Of a stretch of 64,000 bases of DNA, positions 1 through 8,904 are shown in pieces. Source of the DNA: Kumtagia sp052180275 (GTDB lineage: Bacteria; Pseudomonadota; Alphaproteobacteria; Rhizobiales; Rhizobiaceae); contig NZ_CP197465.1 in the NCBI RefSeq assembly GCF_052180275.1, positions 5,890,001 through 5,954,000 on the forward strand. The letters run 5' to 3'. Under the pieces are notes generated by a model. The model saw only the letters and a list, made by a program, of their open reading frames with translations. It was not told where the DNA came from and did not search any database. Made by a program: the position numbers and the translations under genes. Every line of letters starts with the position of its first letter. The first letter of the stretch is position 1.

Positions 1-173
1 TCGATCAGTTCGGCCGTCAGCCCGTTGATCGCTCCGCGCACCGAGGCGACGAGATTCAATATCTCCCCGCAGGATGCCTCGGCTTCCAGGGCGCGCTCGA
101 CCGCCTCCATCTGGCCTTTCAGCCGTCGGATGCGCGCAAGCAGTTTCGGCTTTTCACGAACGGTATGACTCAT
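1..173 (-). CDS. RcnR/DmeR/FrmR-family metal-sensing repressor (3' end beyond window)
   Basis: The ATG is the complement of 171-173 and the frame stays open to the window edge, so only the first 57 residues are seen. They begin MSHTVREKPKLLARIRRLKGQ and contain a Cys at 35 followed by a segment ending in RGAINGLTAEL. This is the all-helical CsoR/RcnR/FrmR fold, which represses metal or formaldehyde response genes. His3 and Cys35 are the positions that bind Ni/Co in RcnR, while FrmR has Pro2 instead, so a Ni/Co sensor (RcnR or rhizobial DmeR type) is more likely. The C-terminal ligands are outside the window. A G-tract dyad lies immediately upstream, which supports autoregulation. Confidence 0.8.
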   Translation of the reverse strand, partial: MSHTVREKPKLLARIRRLKGQMEAVERALEAEASCGEILNLVASVRGAINGLTAELI

Positions 174-176
174 AGG

Positions 177-193
177 ATAGGGGGTTACCCTAT
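177..193. promoter_or_regulatory. Predicted operator of the RcnR/DmeR-like repressor
   Basis: The inverted repeat ATAGGG-N5-CCCTAT sits 4 bp upstream of the repressor start codon. On the + strand a run of five G is flanked by A/T-rich ends. RcnR, DmeR and InrS operators are G/C tracts bordered by AT-rich inverted repeats, so this fits the family. Assignment to this regulator is inference from position and shape. Confidence 0.6.
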
Positions 194-363
194 ATTGAGC
201 GGAATGTCGATTCGCCCGGTACATTTCTGGCCCATGCGGCCGTAGCGGCTGGTCCATCCGCGCAAAACGACGGCGCTGCATAGTCTCCCGCAGTGGGGTT
301 AATCGAGGACCTGAATCCGGCTTGAAAAAATCTTAGCCGGCGCCTCGAATCGAGAGAAAAATC

Positions 364-1965
364 ATGTCGGACACGGCAGAATTGCAGACTTCCGCACAGG
401 ATTCGGGAGCAGATGCGCGTTCGCGCCGCTCCGGTGGCCGCGAGGCGCGGCGCGCGCTCCGGGCCGCGCCGCTGGCCGACGACGTCAGGCCGATCCGGCC
501 GGGCCTCGAAGGCGGCAGGTACAAACCATTGGTCCAGCAGGACCTGGAAAAGATCCACGGCGCGGTGCTGATGCTGCTCGAAACCGTCGGCTTCGCCAAC
601 GCCATCCCGAGTTGCGTCGACGCGCTGGTGCGCGCCGGCGCGACGCTCGGCGAAGACAAGCGCCTGCGTTTCCCGCGCGGCCTGATCGAACATACGATCA
701 AGACAGCCGCCCGCAATTTCACCTTGCACGGCCAGGATCCCAAACATGACATGGTGATCCAGGGCACCCGCGTGCATTACGGCACGGCGGGCGCGGCCGT
801 GCATCTGGTCGACGTCGAGAAACGCGAATACCGCGAGTCGCTTCTGCAGGACATCTACGACGCCGCCCGCCTCGTCGAGGGCCTCGACAACATCCATTTC
901 TTCCAGCGCCCGATGGTGCCGCGCGACGTACCGGACCCGCTGGAGATGGATTTCAACACGCTCTACGCCTGCGTCATGGGCACCTCCAAGCATGTCGGCA
1001 CGTCCTTCACCGTGCGCGAAAACGTCAAGCCGGCGCTGGAGATGCTCTACGCCATCGCCGGCGGCGAGGAGAATTTCCGCGCGCGGCCGTTCGTGTCGAA
1101 CTCCAACTGCTTCGTCGTGCCGCCGATGAAGTTCGCCGAGGACGCTTGCGGCGTGCTGGAAGCCTGCGTCGAGGGCGGCATCCCTATCCTTCTGCTTTCC
1201 GCCGGCCAGGCGGGCGCCACCGCCCCGGCCGCGATTGCCGGCGCGGTGGTACAGGCGGTCGCGGAAGTGCTGGTCGGTCTCGTCTATGTCAACGCCATAA
1301 AACCCGGCCACCCCTGCATCTTCGGCACCTGGCCGTTCGTGTCCGACCTGCGCACTGGCGCCATGTCCGGCGGGTCGGCCGAACAGGCGCTGCTGACCGC
1401 CGCCTGCGCGCAGATGGCGCAGTTCTACGACCTGCCCGGCGGGTCGGCCGCCGGCATGGCGGACTCAAAACTGCCCGATATCCAGTCCGGCTACGAAAAG
1501 GGCATCACCAACGTCATGGCCGGTCTTTCCGGCCTCAACCTCGTCTATGAATCCGCGGGCATGCACGCCTCGCTGCTCGGTTTCTGCCTGGAAAGCCTGA
1601 TCATCGACAACGACATGCTTGGCCACTGCCAGCGCTGCGTGCGCGGCATCGAGGTGTCTGACGCGGCCCTGTCGCTCGACACCATCGCCGAAGTCTGCCT
1701 CAACGGCCCCGGCCACTATCTCGGCAACGAGCAGACCTTGCGCCTGATGCAGACCGAGTATTTTTATCCAGCCATCGGCGACCGCTTTTCGCCCAAGGAA
1801 TGGAACGAGAAGGGCAAGCCCGACATCCTTTCGCGCGCCATCGCCGAGAAGAAGAAGGTGCTGGCCGAGCGTTTCCCCCGCCACGTGCCAAAGGCGCTCG
1901 ACGACCGCCTGCGTGCAAAATTCGGCGACCTGATCAAGCTGCCGCGCAGCGGCATGGGGCTGTAG
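364..1965 (+). CDS. Trimethylamine methyltransferase family protein (MttB-like, non-pyrrolysine)
   Basis: The 533-residue protein belongs to the MttB superfamily, which moves a methyl group from a tertiary or quaternary amine to a corrinoid protein. Family stretches include the HYGTAGAAVHLVD segment and the central region rich in GGSAEQALLTAA and GGSAAGMADSKLPD. The frame is uninterrupted with no internal TAG, so it is a non-pyrrolysine member. At least one such member (MtgB of Desulfitobacterium) demethylates glycine betaine. The first 50 residues are charged and low in complexity. GAGAG precedes the ATG. No corrinoid protein gene is seen nearby, and the substrate is unknown. The gene is convergent with the sugar ABC operon. 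Confidence 0.85.
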   Translation: MSDTAELQTSAQDSGADARSRRSGGREARRALRAAPLADDVRPIRPGLEGGRYKPLVQQDLEKIHGAVLMLLETVGFANAIPSCVDALVRAGATLGEDKRLRFPRGLIEHTIKTAARNFTLHGQDPKHDMVIQGTRVHYGTAGAAVHLVDVEKREYRESLLQDIYDAARLVEGLDNIHFFQRPMVPRDVPDPLEMDFNTLYACVMGTSKHVGTSFTVRENVKPALEMLYAIAGGEENFRARPFVSNSNCFVVPPMKFAEDACGVLEACVEGGIPILLLSAGQAGATAPAAIAGAVVQAVAEVLVGLVYVNAIKPGHPCIFGTWPFVSDLRTGAMSGGSAEQALLTAACAQMAQFYDLPGGSAAGMADSKLPDIQSGYEKGITNVMAGLSGLNLVYESAGMHASLLGFCLESLIIDNDMLGHCQRCVRGIEVSDAALSLDTIAEVCLNGPGHYLGNEQTLRLMQTEYFYPAIGDRFSPKEWNEKGKPDILSRAIAEKKKVLAERFPRHVPKALDDRLRAKFGDLIKLPRSGMGL

Positions 1966-2078
1966 TCCACTCTTGCCCATGCGGTGGACCACTTGCCTTG
2001 ACCGTCGACGCTGCGCCTCATCCGCATGCCGGCACCTTCTCCGCGTGAGGACGGGGAAGAAGACTACTGCGGTCCCCG

Positions 2079-2173
2079 GCTTAGCCAATCGCCTGGGTTG
2101 AAGATTGGCTAAGGCCGCGAAGCTTGGTCTCTCTCCCCGCCTGCGGGTAGAGATGTCCGGCAGGACAGTGAGC
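2079..2173. repeat. Degenerate palindromic repeat between convergent genes
   Basis: The stretch between mttB and the ABC permease holds an inverted repeat (TTAGCCAATC paired with GATTGGCTAA, 2080-2110). A palindromic arm follows, containing CTCTCCCC, GCGGG and GATGTCCGGCAGGACAGTGAG (2129-2172). The arm matches the better preserved copies near 18.2 and 43.6 kb. The rest of 1966-2208 holds no gene that I can support. Confidence 0.6.
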
Positions 2174-2208
2174 GGCCGCAACGACGGTCGAGACAAACAG
2201 CCCCTCCC

Positions 2209-3096
2209 CTACTCCTTCACCGCGCCGGTCATCGACGACACATAGTGCTCGACGAAGAACGAGTACAAGATCACCACCGGCAGCGAGCCGATCAGCGCGC
2301 CGGCCATCAGCGCCCCCCACTCGTAGACGTCGGAACGCACCAGTTCCGTCAGCACGCCGACCGGCACGGTCTTGTTCTCCGACGATTGGATAAAGGTCAG
2401 CGCGTAGATGAACTCGTTCCACGACAGCGTGAAGGCAAAGATGCCGGCCGAGATCAGCCCCGGCACCGATAGCGGCAGCACAATTTTTGTCAAAATCTGC
2501 CAGCGGCTGGCGCCGTCGATCAGCGCGCATTCCTCCAGTTCGAACGGGATCGAGCGGAAGTAACCCATCAGCAGCCAAGTGCAGAAGGGCACCAAAAAAG
2601 TCGGATAGGTGAGGATCAGCGCGAACGGCGTGTCGTAGAGGCCGAGGTTGAACACCATCAGCGACAGCGGAATGAACAGGATCGACGGCGGTACGAGGTA
2701 GGCGAGGAAGATCGCCAACCCGACCTGCCGCGAGCCGGAAAACCGCAGCCGCTCGATCGCATAGGCAGCGAATACCGAGGCCAGCAACGACAGGAAGGTG
2801 GAGGCGGTCGAGATGATCACCGTGTTCAGCAGCCAGCCTGGATAGGATGTGTCGAACAACAGGTAGCGGATGTGCTCAAGCGTCGGGTTGACGACCCAGA
2901 ACGGGCTGAAGTCGTTGAAATTGGTCATCTCGACATTCGGCTTCACCGCCGTGATCGCCATCCAGTAGAATGGAAACAGCAGCACGAAAACGAAGATCAG
3001 CAGCGGCAAGTAGATGGTGACGACGCGGCGCGGCACGCTTTGCAGGTAGCCCATGCCGCCTTCGTCGCCGGCGACCGGTTTTGTGGTCACGGCCAT
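2209..3096 (-). CDS. Carbohydrate ABC transporter permease, MalG-type (CUT1)
   Basis: This 295-residue inner-membrane protein has six hydrophobic segments, beginning with IYLPLLIFVFVLLFPFYWM at about residues 29-47. The MalG-type EAA loop reads ECALIDGASRWQILTKIVLPL, near residue 190, and contacts the ATPase. It is the last gene of a four-gene operon (ATPase, binding protein, MalF-like, MalG-like). Its ATG lies 1 bp after the preceding permease stop. The substrate is not deducible beyond a sugar, polyol or related compound. Confidence 0.9.
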   Translation of the reverse strand: MAVTTKPVAGDEGGMGYLQSVPRRVVTIYLPLLIFVFVLLFPFYWMAITAVKPNVEMTNFNDFSPFWVVNPTLEHIRYLLFDTSYPGWLLNTVIISTASTFLSLLASVFAAYAIERLRFSGSRQVGLAIFLAYLVPPSILFIPLSLMVFNLGLYDTPFALILTYPTFLVPFCTWLLMGYFRSIPFELEECALIDGASRWQILTKIVLPLSVPGLISAGIFAFTLSWNEFIYALTFIQSSENKTVPVGVLTELVRSDVYEWGALMAGALIGSLPVVILYSFFVEHYVSSMTGAVKE

Positions 3097-3097
3097 G

Positions 3098-4033
3098 TCA
3101 GTCGCCCCCGCCCTGCTGCCATTTGCGCCGCTGCAATCCGAAGTAGCTGAACAGGATCGCCGCCAACAGGAACGGGATCATCGCAACCGCGATTGCCGCG
3201 CCCTCGCCGAGTTGCCCGCCAGAGATGCCGCGCTGGAAGGACAAAGTCGCCATCAGGTGCGTTGCGTTTACCGGCCCGCCGCGTGTCAGCACGTAGATCA
3301 GCTGGAAATCGGTGAAGGTGAACAGCACCGAGAACGTCATGGTGATGGCGATGATCGGGGTGAGCAGCGGCAGCGTCACGTAGCGGAAGAGCTGCCAGCG
3401 CCCGGCGCCGTCCAGCGTCGCCGCCTCGTAGAGCGACTGCGGGATGGTTTGCAGGCCGGCGAGCAGCGTGATCGCCACGAAGGGGATGCCGCGCCAGACA
3501 TTCGCGGCGATGACCGAGGCCCGCGCATTGGTCGGGTCGCCGAGGAAATTGATGCGGTGGTCGATGATGCCCATCTCGATCAGCGCCCAGGACAGGATCG
3601 AGAACTGCGAATCGTAGATCCACCAGAAGGCGATGGCCGAGAGTACGGTCGGCACCACCCAGGGCAGCAGCACGATCGCGCGGAAAAAGGATTTCAGCGG
3701 CAGATTTTCGTTCAAGAGCAGGGCCAGCCACAGACCGAGCACGAATTTCAGGATCGAGGCTGATATCGTGTAGAGCAGCGTATTGAACACCGAGAGCCAG
3801 AAGATGGAATCGTCCCAGAGATATTCGTAGTTCTCCAGCCCGATGAAGATGCCGGCCCGGCCGACACGCGTGTCGGTGAAGCCGAGCCAGACGCCGAGCC
3901 CCAGCGGGTAGGTCAAAAACACCAGCAGCAGCACCCCAGCCGGCAGCATGAACCACGCGCTGAGGAACCCCTTGCTCTCGCTCAGGCGAGGACGGGTCGA
4001 GACTTGCGGCGCGGTGGTGGTGACGGAGGCCAT
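3098..4033 (-). CDS. Carbohydrate ABC transporter permease, MalF-type (CUT1)
   Basis: The 311-residue inner-membrane permease starts MASVTTTAPQVS, preceded by AGGAACC at the complement of 4033. The frame stays open upstream, but that stretch only translates a palindromic repeat and should not be annotated. Six transmembrane segments are visible, the first being AWFMLPAGVLLLVFLTYPLG. The EAA loop YEAATLDGAGRWQLFRYVTL is typical of CUT1 permeases. It pairs with the MalG-like subunit encoded immediately downstream. Confidence 0.9.
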   Translation of the reverse strand: MASVTTTAPQVSTRPRLSESKGFLSAWFMLPAGVLLLVFLTYPLGLGVWLGFTDTRVGRAGIFIGLENYEYLWDDSIFWLSVFNTLLYTISASILKFVLGLWLALLLNENLPLKSFFRAIVLLPWVVPTVLSAIAFWWIYDSQFSILSWALIEMGIIDHRINFLGDPTNARASVIAANVWRGIPFVAITLLAGLQTIPQSLYEAATLDGAGRWQLFRYVTLPLLTPIIAITMTFSVLFTFTDFQLIYVLTRGGPVNATHLMATLSFQRGISGGQLGEGAAIAVAMIPFLLAAILFSYFGLQRRKWQQGGGD

Positions 4034-4090
4034 GGTTGGTTCCTGGTTCACGCACGTTCGGTGACGGTTGGCGAAACCGGCGAAAATAGC

Positions 4091-4256
4091 GTCTCTCTCC
4101 CCGTTCACGGGGGTCCGAAGGACGGGCGAGACACACGGCTCGCCCCGGCAAGTTGTCCGGCAGGACAGTGAGAGGCGGGAACACACCTACGCGGGCTTGG
4201 CGCCGCCCCTCATCTGCCCCTACGGGGCACCTTCTCCCCGTATAGAGACGGGGAGA
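4091..4256. repeat. Palindromic repeats between binding-protein and permease genes
   Basis: This intra-operon spacer holds a degenerate arm with TCTCTCCCCG (4092-4101) and its partner GTTGTCCGGCAGGACAGTGAG (4152-4172). A separate dyad follows: CTTCTCCCCGT (4231-4241) with ACGGGGAGAAG (4249-4259). Such hairpins between a binding-protein gene and the permease genes may protect the upstream mRNA and lower permease expression; that role is inference. Confidence 0.55.
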
Positions 4257-4268
4257 AGGAAGTAGGCG

Positions 4269-5594
4269 CTACACCCGATAATACCGGTTAGCCCGCTTCT
4301 CGGCTTCCTTCATCGCATCCTCGGGCGTTGCCTGCCCGGTCACCGCCTTGGCGTACATGTCGACCAGCACGTAGTCGGCCATGGTGGCCGCCGAGGCGTA
4401 GCCCAGAGGCCCGGCATAGCCGTTCGGCCGCAGCGTCTCCGAGGCCTTGGAGTAGGCGACGGCATTGGGATCGGAGGTCCACACCGGATTGTCCGCATAG
4501 GCCTTCAGCGACTGGCAGCAATAGCCCAGCGATTTTTCGATCCAGTCGGCCATCTGCTCCTTCTCGAACATGAACTGGAGGTAGGCCTTCGCGGCGTTCG
4601 GGTACGGCGTGTAGTTGAAGATCACCGCCGTGGTGGTCTGGTGCAGTTCCACCGACTGCCCGACCGGACCGATCGGCAGGTTGGTCGTGCGGATGTCCTT
4701 GGCGATCTCGGCGAGCTTCGGATCGTTGTCCTTGTTGATCTGCGCGGTCCGGTAGGCCGAGATGCCGTTGGCGATCACGCCGAGTTCGCCGGCCAGGAAG
4801 GCGCGGTTGTTGTTGACGTCGAGCCAGCTCTCGGTGCCGGGGATGAAGGTCTTGTAGAGCTCCATCGCATATTCGATCGACTTCGCCGTCTCGGGGCTAT
4901 TGATGACGACCTTGCCGCTCTCGTCGACCATCTTGCCGCCATGGCTCCACAGCAGCCAGTGAGCGTAATTGTTGCCGTCGCCGACGCCGTGGCCGTGGGT
5001 GAAGCCGGCCGGGTGGCCGATCTTCTGCAGCGCCTTGCACAGTTCGAGGAAACCCGCCGTGTCCTTCGGGAACTCGCTGAAGCCGGCTTCCTTGACCCAG
5101 CTGTCGCGGTAGACGATGGCGTTGCCGATCGCCGCCAGCGGCAGGCCGATGAACTTTCCGTCGCGGGTGGCGTAACCTTTGCCGCCCTCATACCAGCCGC
5201 CATATTTGCCGCCGAGGTAGTCGGCGAGATCGGTCACGTCCATCAGCTTGTCGGGATACTGGTGCGCGTCGTCGAACCACACCCACATGATGTCCGGGCC
5301 GGAGCCGACGTTGGCGGCCACCGCCGCCTTCGGGCGGATGTCTTCCCAGCTTTCCTTGTCGACGCGCACCTGTACGCCGGTGGCTTCCGTGAACTTCTTG
5401 GTGTTGGCCAGCCACGAATCCTCGTCGCCCTGCACGAAGGGAGACCAGCGCAGCACACGCAGCGTCGCCCCCTGCTCGGGCGTGTACTTGGGAGCGTCCT
5501 GGGCAAAGGCCGGCCGGCCCAGAAACTGGCTGCCGACAAGGCCGGCGGCGGCGCCCGCCGTGGTACGGATAACGTCACGTCTGGTGAATTTCAT
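4269..5594 (-). CDS. Extracellular sugar-binding protein of CUT1 ABC transporter
   Basis: The 441-residue periplasmic solute-binding protein (family 1) has a Tat-type signal, FTRRDVIRTTAGAAAG, and probable cleavage after AFA. Two in-frame ATG codons lie 6 bp apart. AGGAGG is only 2 nt before the first but 8 nt before the second (MKFTRRD), so the second is chosen. The mature part has the periplasmic-binding-protein pattern, including DIMWVWFDD and NGYAGPLGYASAA. It delivers substrate to the two permeases encoded downstream. The substrate is unknown. Confidence 0.9.
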   Translation of the reverse strand: MKFTRRDVIRTTAGAAAGLVGSQFLGRPAFAQDAPKYTPEQGATLRVLRWSPFVQGDEDSWLANTKKFTEATGVQVRVDKESWEDIRPKAAVAANVGSGPDIMWVWFDDAHQYPDKLMDVTDLADYLGGKYGGWYEGGKGYATRDGKFIGLPLAAIGNAIVYRDSWVKEAGFSEFPKDTAGFLELCKALQKIGHPAGFTHGHGVGDGNNYAHWLLWSHGGKMVDESGKVVINSPETAKSIEYAMELYKTFIPGTESWLDVNNNRAFLAGELGVIANGISAYRTAQINKDNDPKLAEIAKDIRTTNLPIGPVGQSVELHQTTTAVIFNYTPYPNAAKAYLQFMFEKEQMADWIEKSLGYCCQSLKAYADNPVWTSDPNAVAYSKASETLRPNGYAGPLGYASAATMADYVLVDMYAKAVTGQATPEDAMKEAEKRANRYYRV

Positions 5595-5656
5595 CGTCAT
5601 TTCCTCCTTTGTGCGTTCCTTGCAAGTTTCTTCGTTCTTCCCGCGGTTCGTCCGGC

Positions 5657-6721
5657 TCAGTTCGTCAGTCGCTGCCCCGTCTCGCCGTTGAAAAGGTGGA
5701 TGAGGTCGGCCGCCAGCCGTACCGTCTGGCCCGGCTCGAAATCATGGCGGTCACGGAAATTGGCGACGACGTCCTCGCCGCCCGGCGTGCGCCCGATGAT
5801 CTGCACCTCCGCCCCGGTCGGCTCGACCACGGTTATGGTCACCGGGAAACCGTTTTCGGAAAGTTTCAGGTGCTCCGGCCTGATGCCGAGCACGACCGGT
5901 GTGCCGTTTGCTGCGCCGCGCGCACTGTTCAGCGGCACCCTGATGCCGCCGGCGCCGACAAAGGTCGGCGCGCCTTCGCCGCCGATGCTGCCCTTCAGCA
6001 GGTTCATCGCCGGCGAACCGATGAAGCTCGCGACAAAAAGGTTGTTCGGCCGGTCGTAGAGTTCCAGCGGCTTGCCGATCTGCTCGACGATACCGTCATG
6101 CATGACCACGATCTTGTCGGCCATGGTCATCGCCTCGATCTGGTCATGGGTGACGTAGATCGTCGTCGTCTTGAGGCGCTGGTGCAGTTCCTTGATCTCG
6201 GCGCGCATCTGCACGCGCAGTTTCGCGTCGAGGTTCGACAACGGCTCGTCGAACAAAAACACCTGCGGATCGCGAACGATGGCGCGGCCCATGGCGACGC
6301 GCTGGCGCTGGCCGCCGGAAAGCTGACGCGGATAGCGGTCGAGCAGCGGCGTCAGGCTGAGAATCTCCGCCGCGCGGCTCACCCTGGCGTCGCTGTCGGC
6401 CTTGGCGGCGTTCTTCAGCATCAGCGAGAACGCCATGTTCTCGCGCACCGTCATGTGCGGATAGAGCGCGTAGTTCTGGAACACCATGGCGATGTCGCGC
6501 TCCTTCGGCGCGACAGTATTGACGACCCGGTCGGCAATCGCGATCTCGCCGCGCGAAATGCCTTCAAGCCCGGCAATCATCCTGAGCAAGGTCGACTTGC
6601 CGCAGCCGGACGGCCCGACAAGCGTGACGAACTCGCCATCGACGATGTCGATGCTGACACCATGCAGGATTTCGACTGAGCCGAAAGATTTATAGACATC
6701 GCGGATCGCGACGGACGCCAT
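5657..6721 (-). CDS. Sugar ABC transporter ATPase (UgpC/MsmK/MalK type)
   Basis: The 354-residue protein begins MASVAIRDVYKSFG after a GGAGG site. It has Walker A GPSGCGKST, Q-loop MVFQNYALYPHMTV, signature LSGGQRQRVAMGRAI, Walker B VFLFDEPLSNLDA and the switch His in YVTHDQ. A C-terminal TOBE/OB region of about 120 residues follows, as in CUT1 ATPases. It energises the permease pair of this operon. It is the first gene of the operon, and a LacI-type operator lies 91 bp upstream. Confidence 0.92.
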   Translation of the reverse strand: MASVAIRDVYKSFGSVEILHGVSIDIVDGEFVTLVGPSGCGKSTLLRMIAGLEGISRGEIAIADRVVNTVAPKERDIAMVFQNYALYPHMTVRENMAFSLMLKNAAKADSDARVSRAAEILSLTPLLDRYPRQLSGGQRQRVAMGRAIVRDPQVFLFDEPLSNLDAKLRVQMRAEIKELHQRLKTTTIYVTHDQIEAMTMADKIVVMHDGIVEQIGKPLELYDRPNNLFVASFIGSPAMNLLKGSIGGEGAPTFVGAGGIRVPLNSARGAANGTPVVLGIRPEHLKLSENGFPVTITVVEPTGAEVQIIGRTPGGEDVVANFRDRHDFEPGQTVRLAADLIHLFNGETGQRLTN

Positions 6722-6811
6722 CGGCTCCTCCCGATTGGTGTTTCCGGACGCCCAGGCGAGCGCGCTGATCGTGCGCGCCTCCGGTCTCCTCCCGTCAACC
6801 CGCAGACGAAA

Positions 6812-6825
6812 TGGTAGCGCTACCA
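6812..6825. promoter_or_regulatory. LacI-family-type operator upstream of sugar ABC operon
   Basis: TGGTAGCGCTACCA is a perfect 14-bp palindrome with a central CG pair, the form typical of LacI/GalR-family operators in alphaproteobacteria. It lies 91 bp upstream of the ATPase start, where the operon promoter should be. No LacI-family gene is present in this window, so the repressor must be encoded elsewhere. The rest of the 305-bp gap (6722-7026) shows no gene. Confidence 0.65.
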
Positions 6826-7026
6826 AAACGGGCTGTAAAGTGTGATACATTTGCTGACATCACAGCCTTTCGTCGTATGCGGCAAGGCACCGGATCCGAT
6901 GCGGCCATGGCCAGCGTCCACGAACCCGGCGTTTCTTCCGGAGGTATGGGAAAGCCAGCACTTTCGTGCGGATGGACAGGCCTGCTCGTGTCGGATAGGC
7001 CTTGACCGACAACAGCGGAGGCTCCC

Positions 7027-7476
7027 ATGGCACTCATCATCGAAGGCGAGGAGACCATCGCCGCCCCGATCGCGAAGGTCTGGGAGGCCCTGAATGACCC
7101 GGCCATCCTGAAGGAATGTATCCCCGGCTGCCAGAGCCTGGAAAAGAAATCCGACACCGAAATGGCGGCAACCGTGGTGCTCAAAGTCGGGCCGATCAAG
7201 GCAACCTTCGCCGGCGAGGTAACGCTGAAAAACCTGAACCCACCCCACTCCTATACAATCTCAGGCGAGGGCAAGGGCGGCATCGCCGGCTTCGCCAAGG
7301 GCGGCGCCGACGTGACGCTGACCGAGGCTGGCCCGAACGAGACCGTGCTGAAATACGAAGCTAAAGCCGATGTCGGCGGCAAGATCGCCCAGCTCGGCAG
7401 CCGGCTCATAAGCTCCACCTCGAAGAAGCTTGCCGGCGAGTTCTTTTCGACGTTCGGGGAGAAGGTGGGCGCCTAA
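7027..7476 (+). CDS. CoxG-like SRPBCC family protein
   Basis: The 149-residue protein belongs to the START-like CoxG (CO dehydrogenase subunit G) family. Recognisable blocks are VWEALNDPAILKECIPGC near residues 18-35, GEGKGGIAGFAKGGADVTL near 80-100, and LGSRLISSTSKKLAGEFF near the C-terminus. CoxG proteins assist maturation or membrane anchoring of molybdenum hydroxylases. No coxMSL-type genes are in the window, so this copy is an orphan and its partner is unknown. GGAGG precedes the ATG. Confidence 0.85.
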   Translation: MALIIEGEETIAAPIAKVWEALNDPAILKECIPGCQSLEKKSDTEMAATVVLKVGPIKATFAGEVTLKNLNPPHSYTISGEGKGGIAGFAKGGADVTLTEAGPNETVLKYEAKADVGGKIAQLGSRLISSTSKKLAGEFFSTFGEKVGA

Positions 7477-7479
7477 ATC

Positions 7480-7643
7480 CCCCCCTTGAGGGGAGGGTCG
7501 GCGAGCGTTCGGAGCGAAGCGGAGATCGCGAGACGGGGAGGGGTTGCTTCAGGTTGGAGCACTGCAGCAGCGCCCCCTCCCCGCGTCAAAAATCGCGCGT
7601 GCCGCGCGATTTGTTCCGCGACCCTCCCCTCAGGGGGGAGGGT
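7480..7643. repeat. Long palindromic repeat, CCCTCCCC-arm class
   Basis: Arms at about 7480-7500 and 7619-7643 are near-perfect inverted copies (CCCTTGAGGGGAGGGTCG paired with CGACCCTCCCCTCA). The core is about 115 bp. The element fills the space between the convergent coxG-like and mrp genes. It could act as a bidirectional terminator, although no T-tract is seen. Further copies lie at 32.4, 45.3 and 57.7 kb. Confidence 0.7.
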
Positions 7644-7653
7644 TAAGAACGGC

Positions 7654-8835
<1,182 letters not shown>

Positions 8836-8904
8836 GGCATTCTTCTCGGCTTTCGGCTGCGCCCCAGATAATGCCTTTCGCCGCGAACACCAAGGTGTCA
8901 GCAA

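Noticed and set aside
364..1965. Pyrrolysine-type MttB
   Set aside because: The frame has no internal TAG and runs at family length.
4034..4186. N-terminal extension of the MalF-like permease
   Set aside because: The extra 51 residues translate a palindromic repeat; the ATG at 4033 has a ribosome site and matches the family start.
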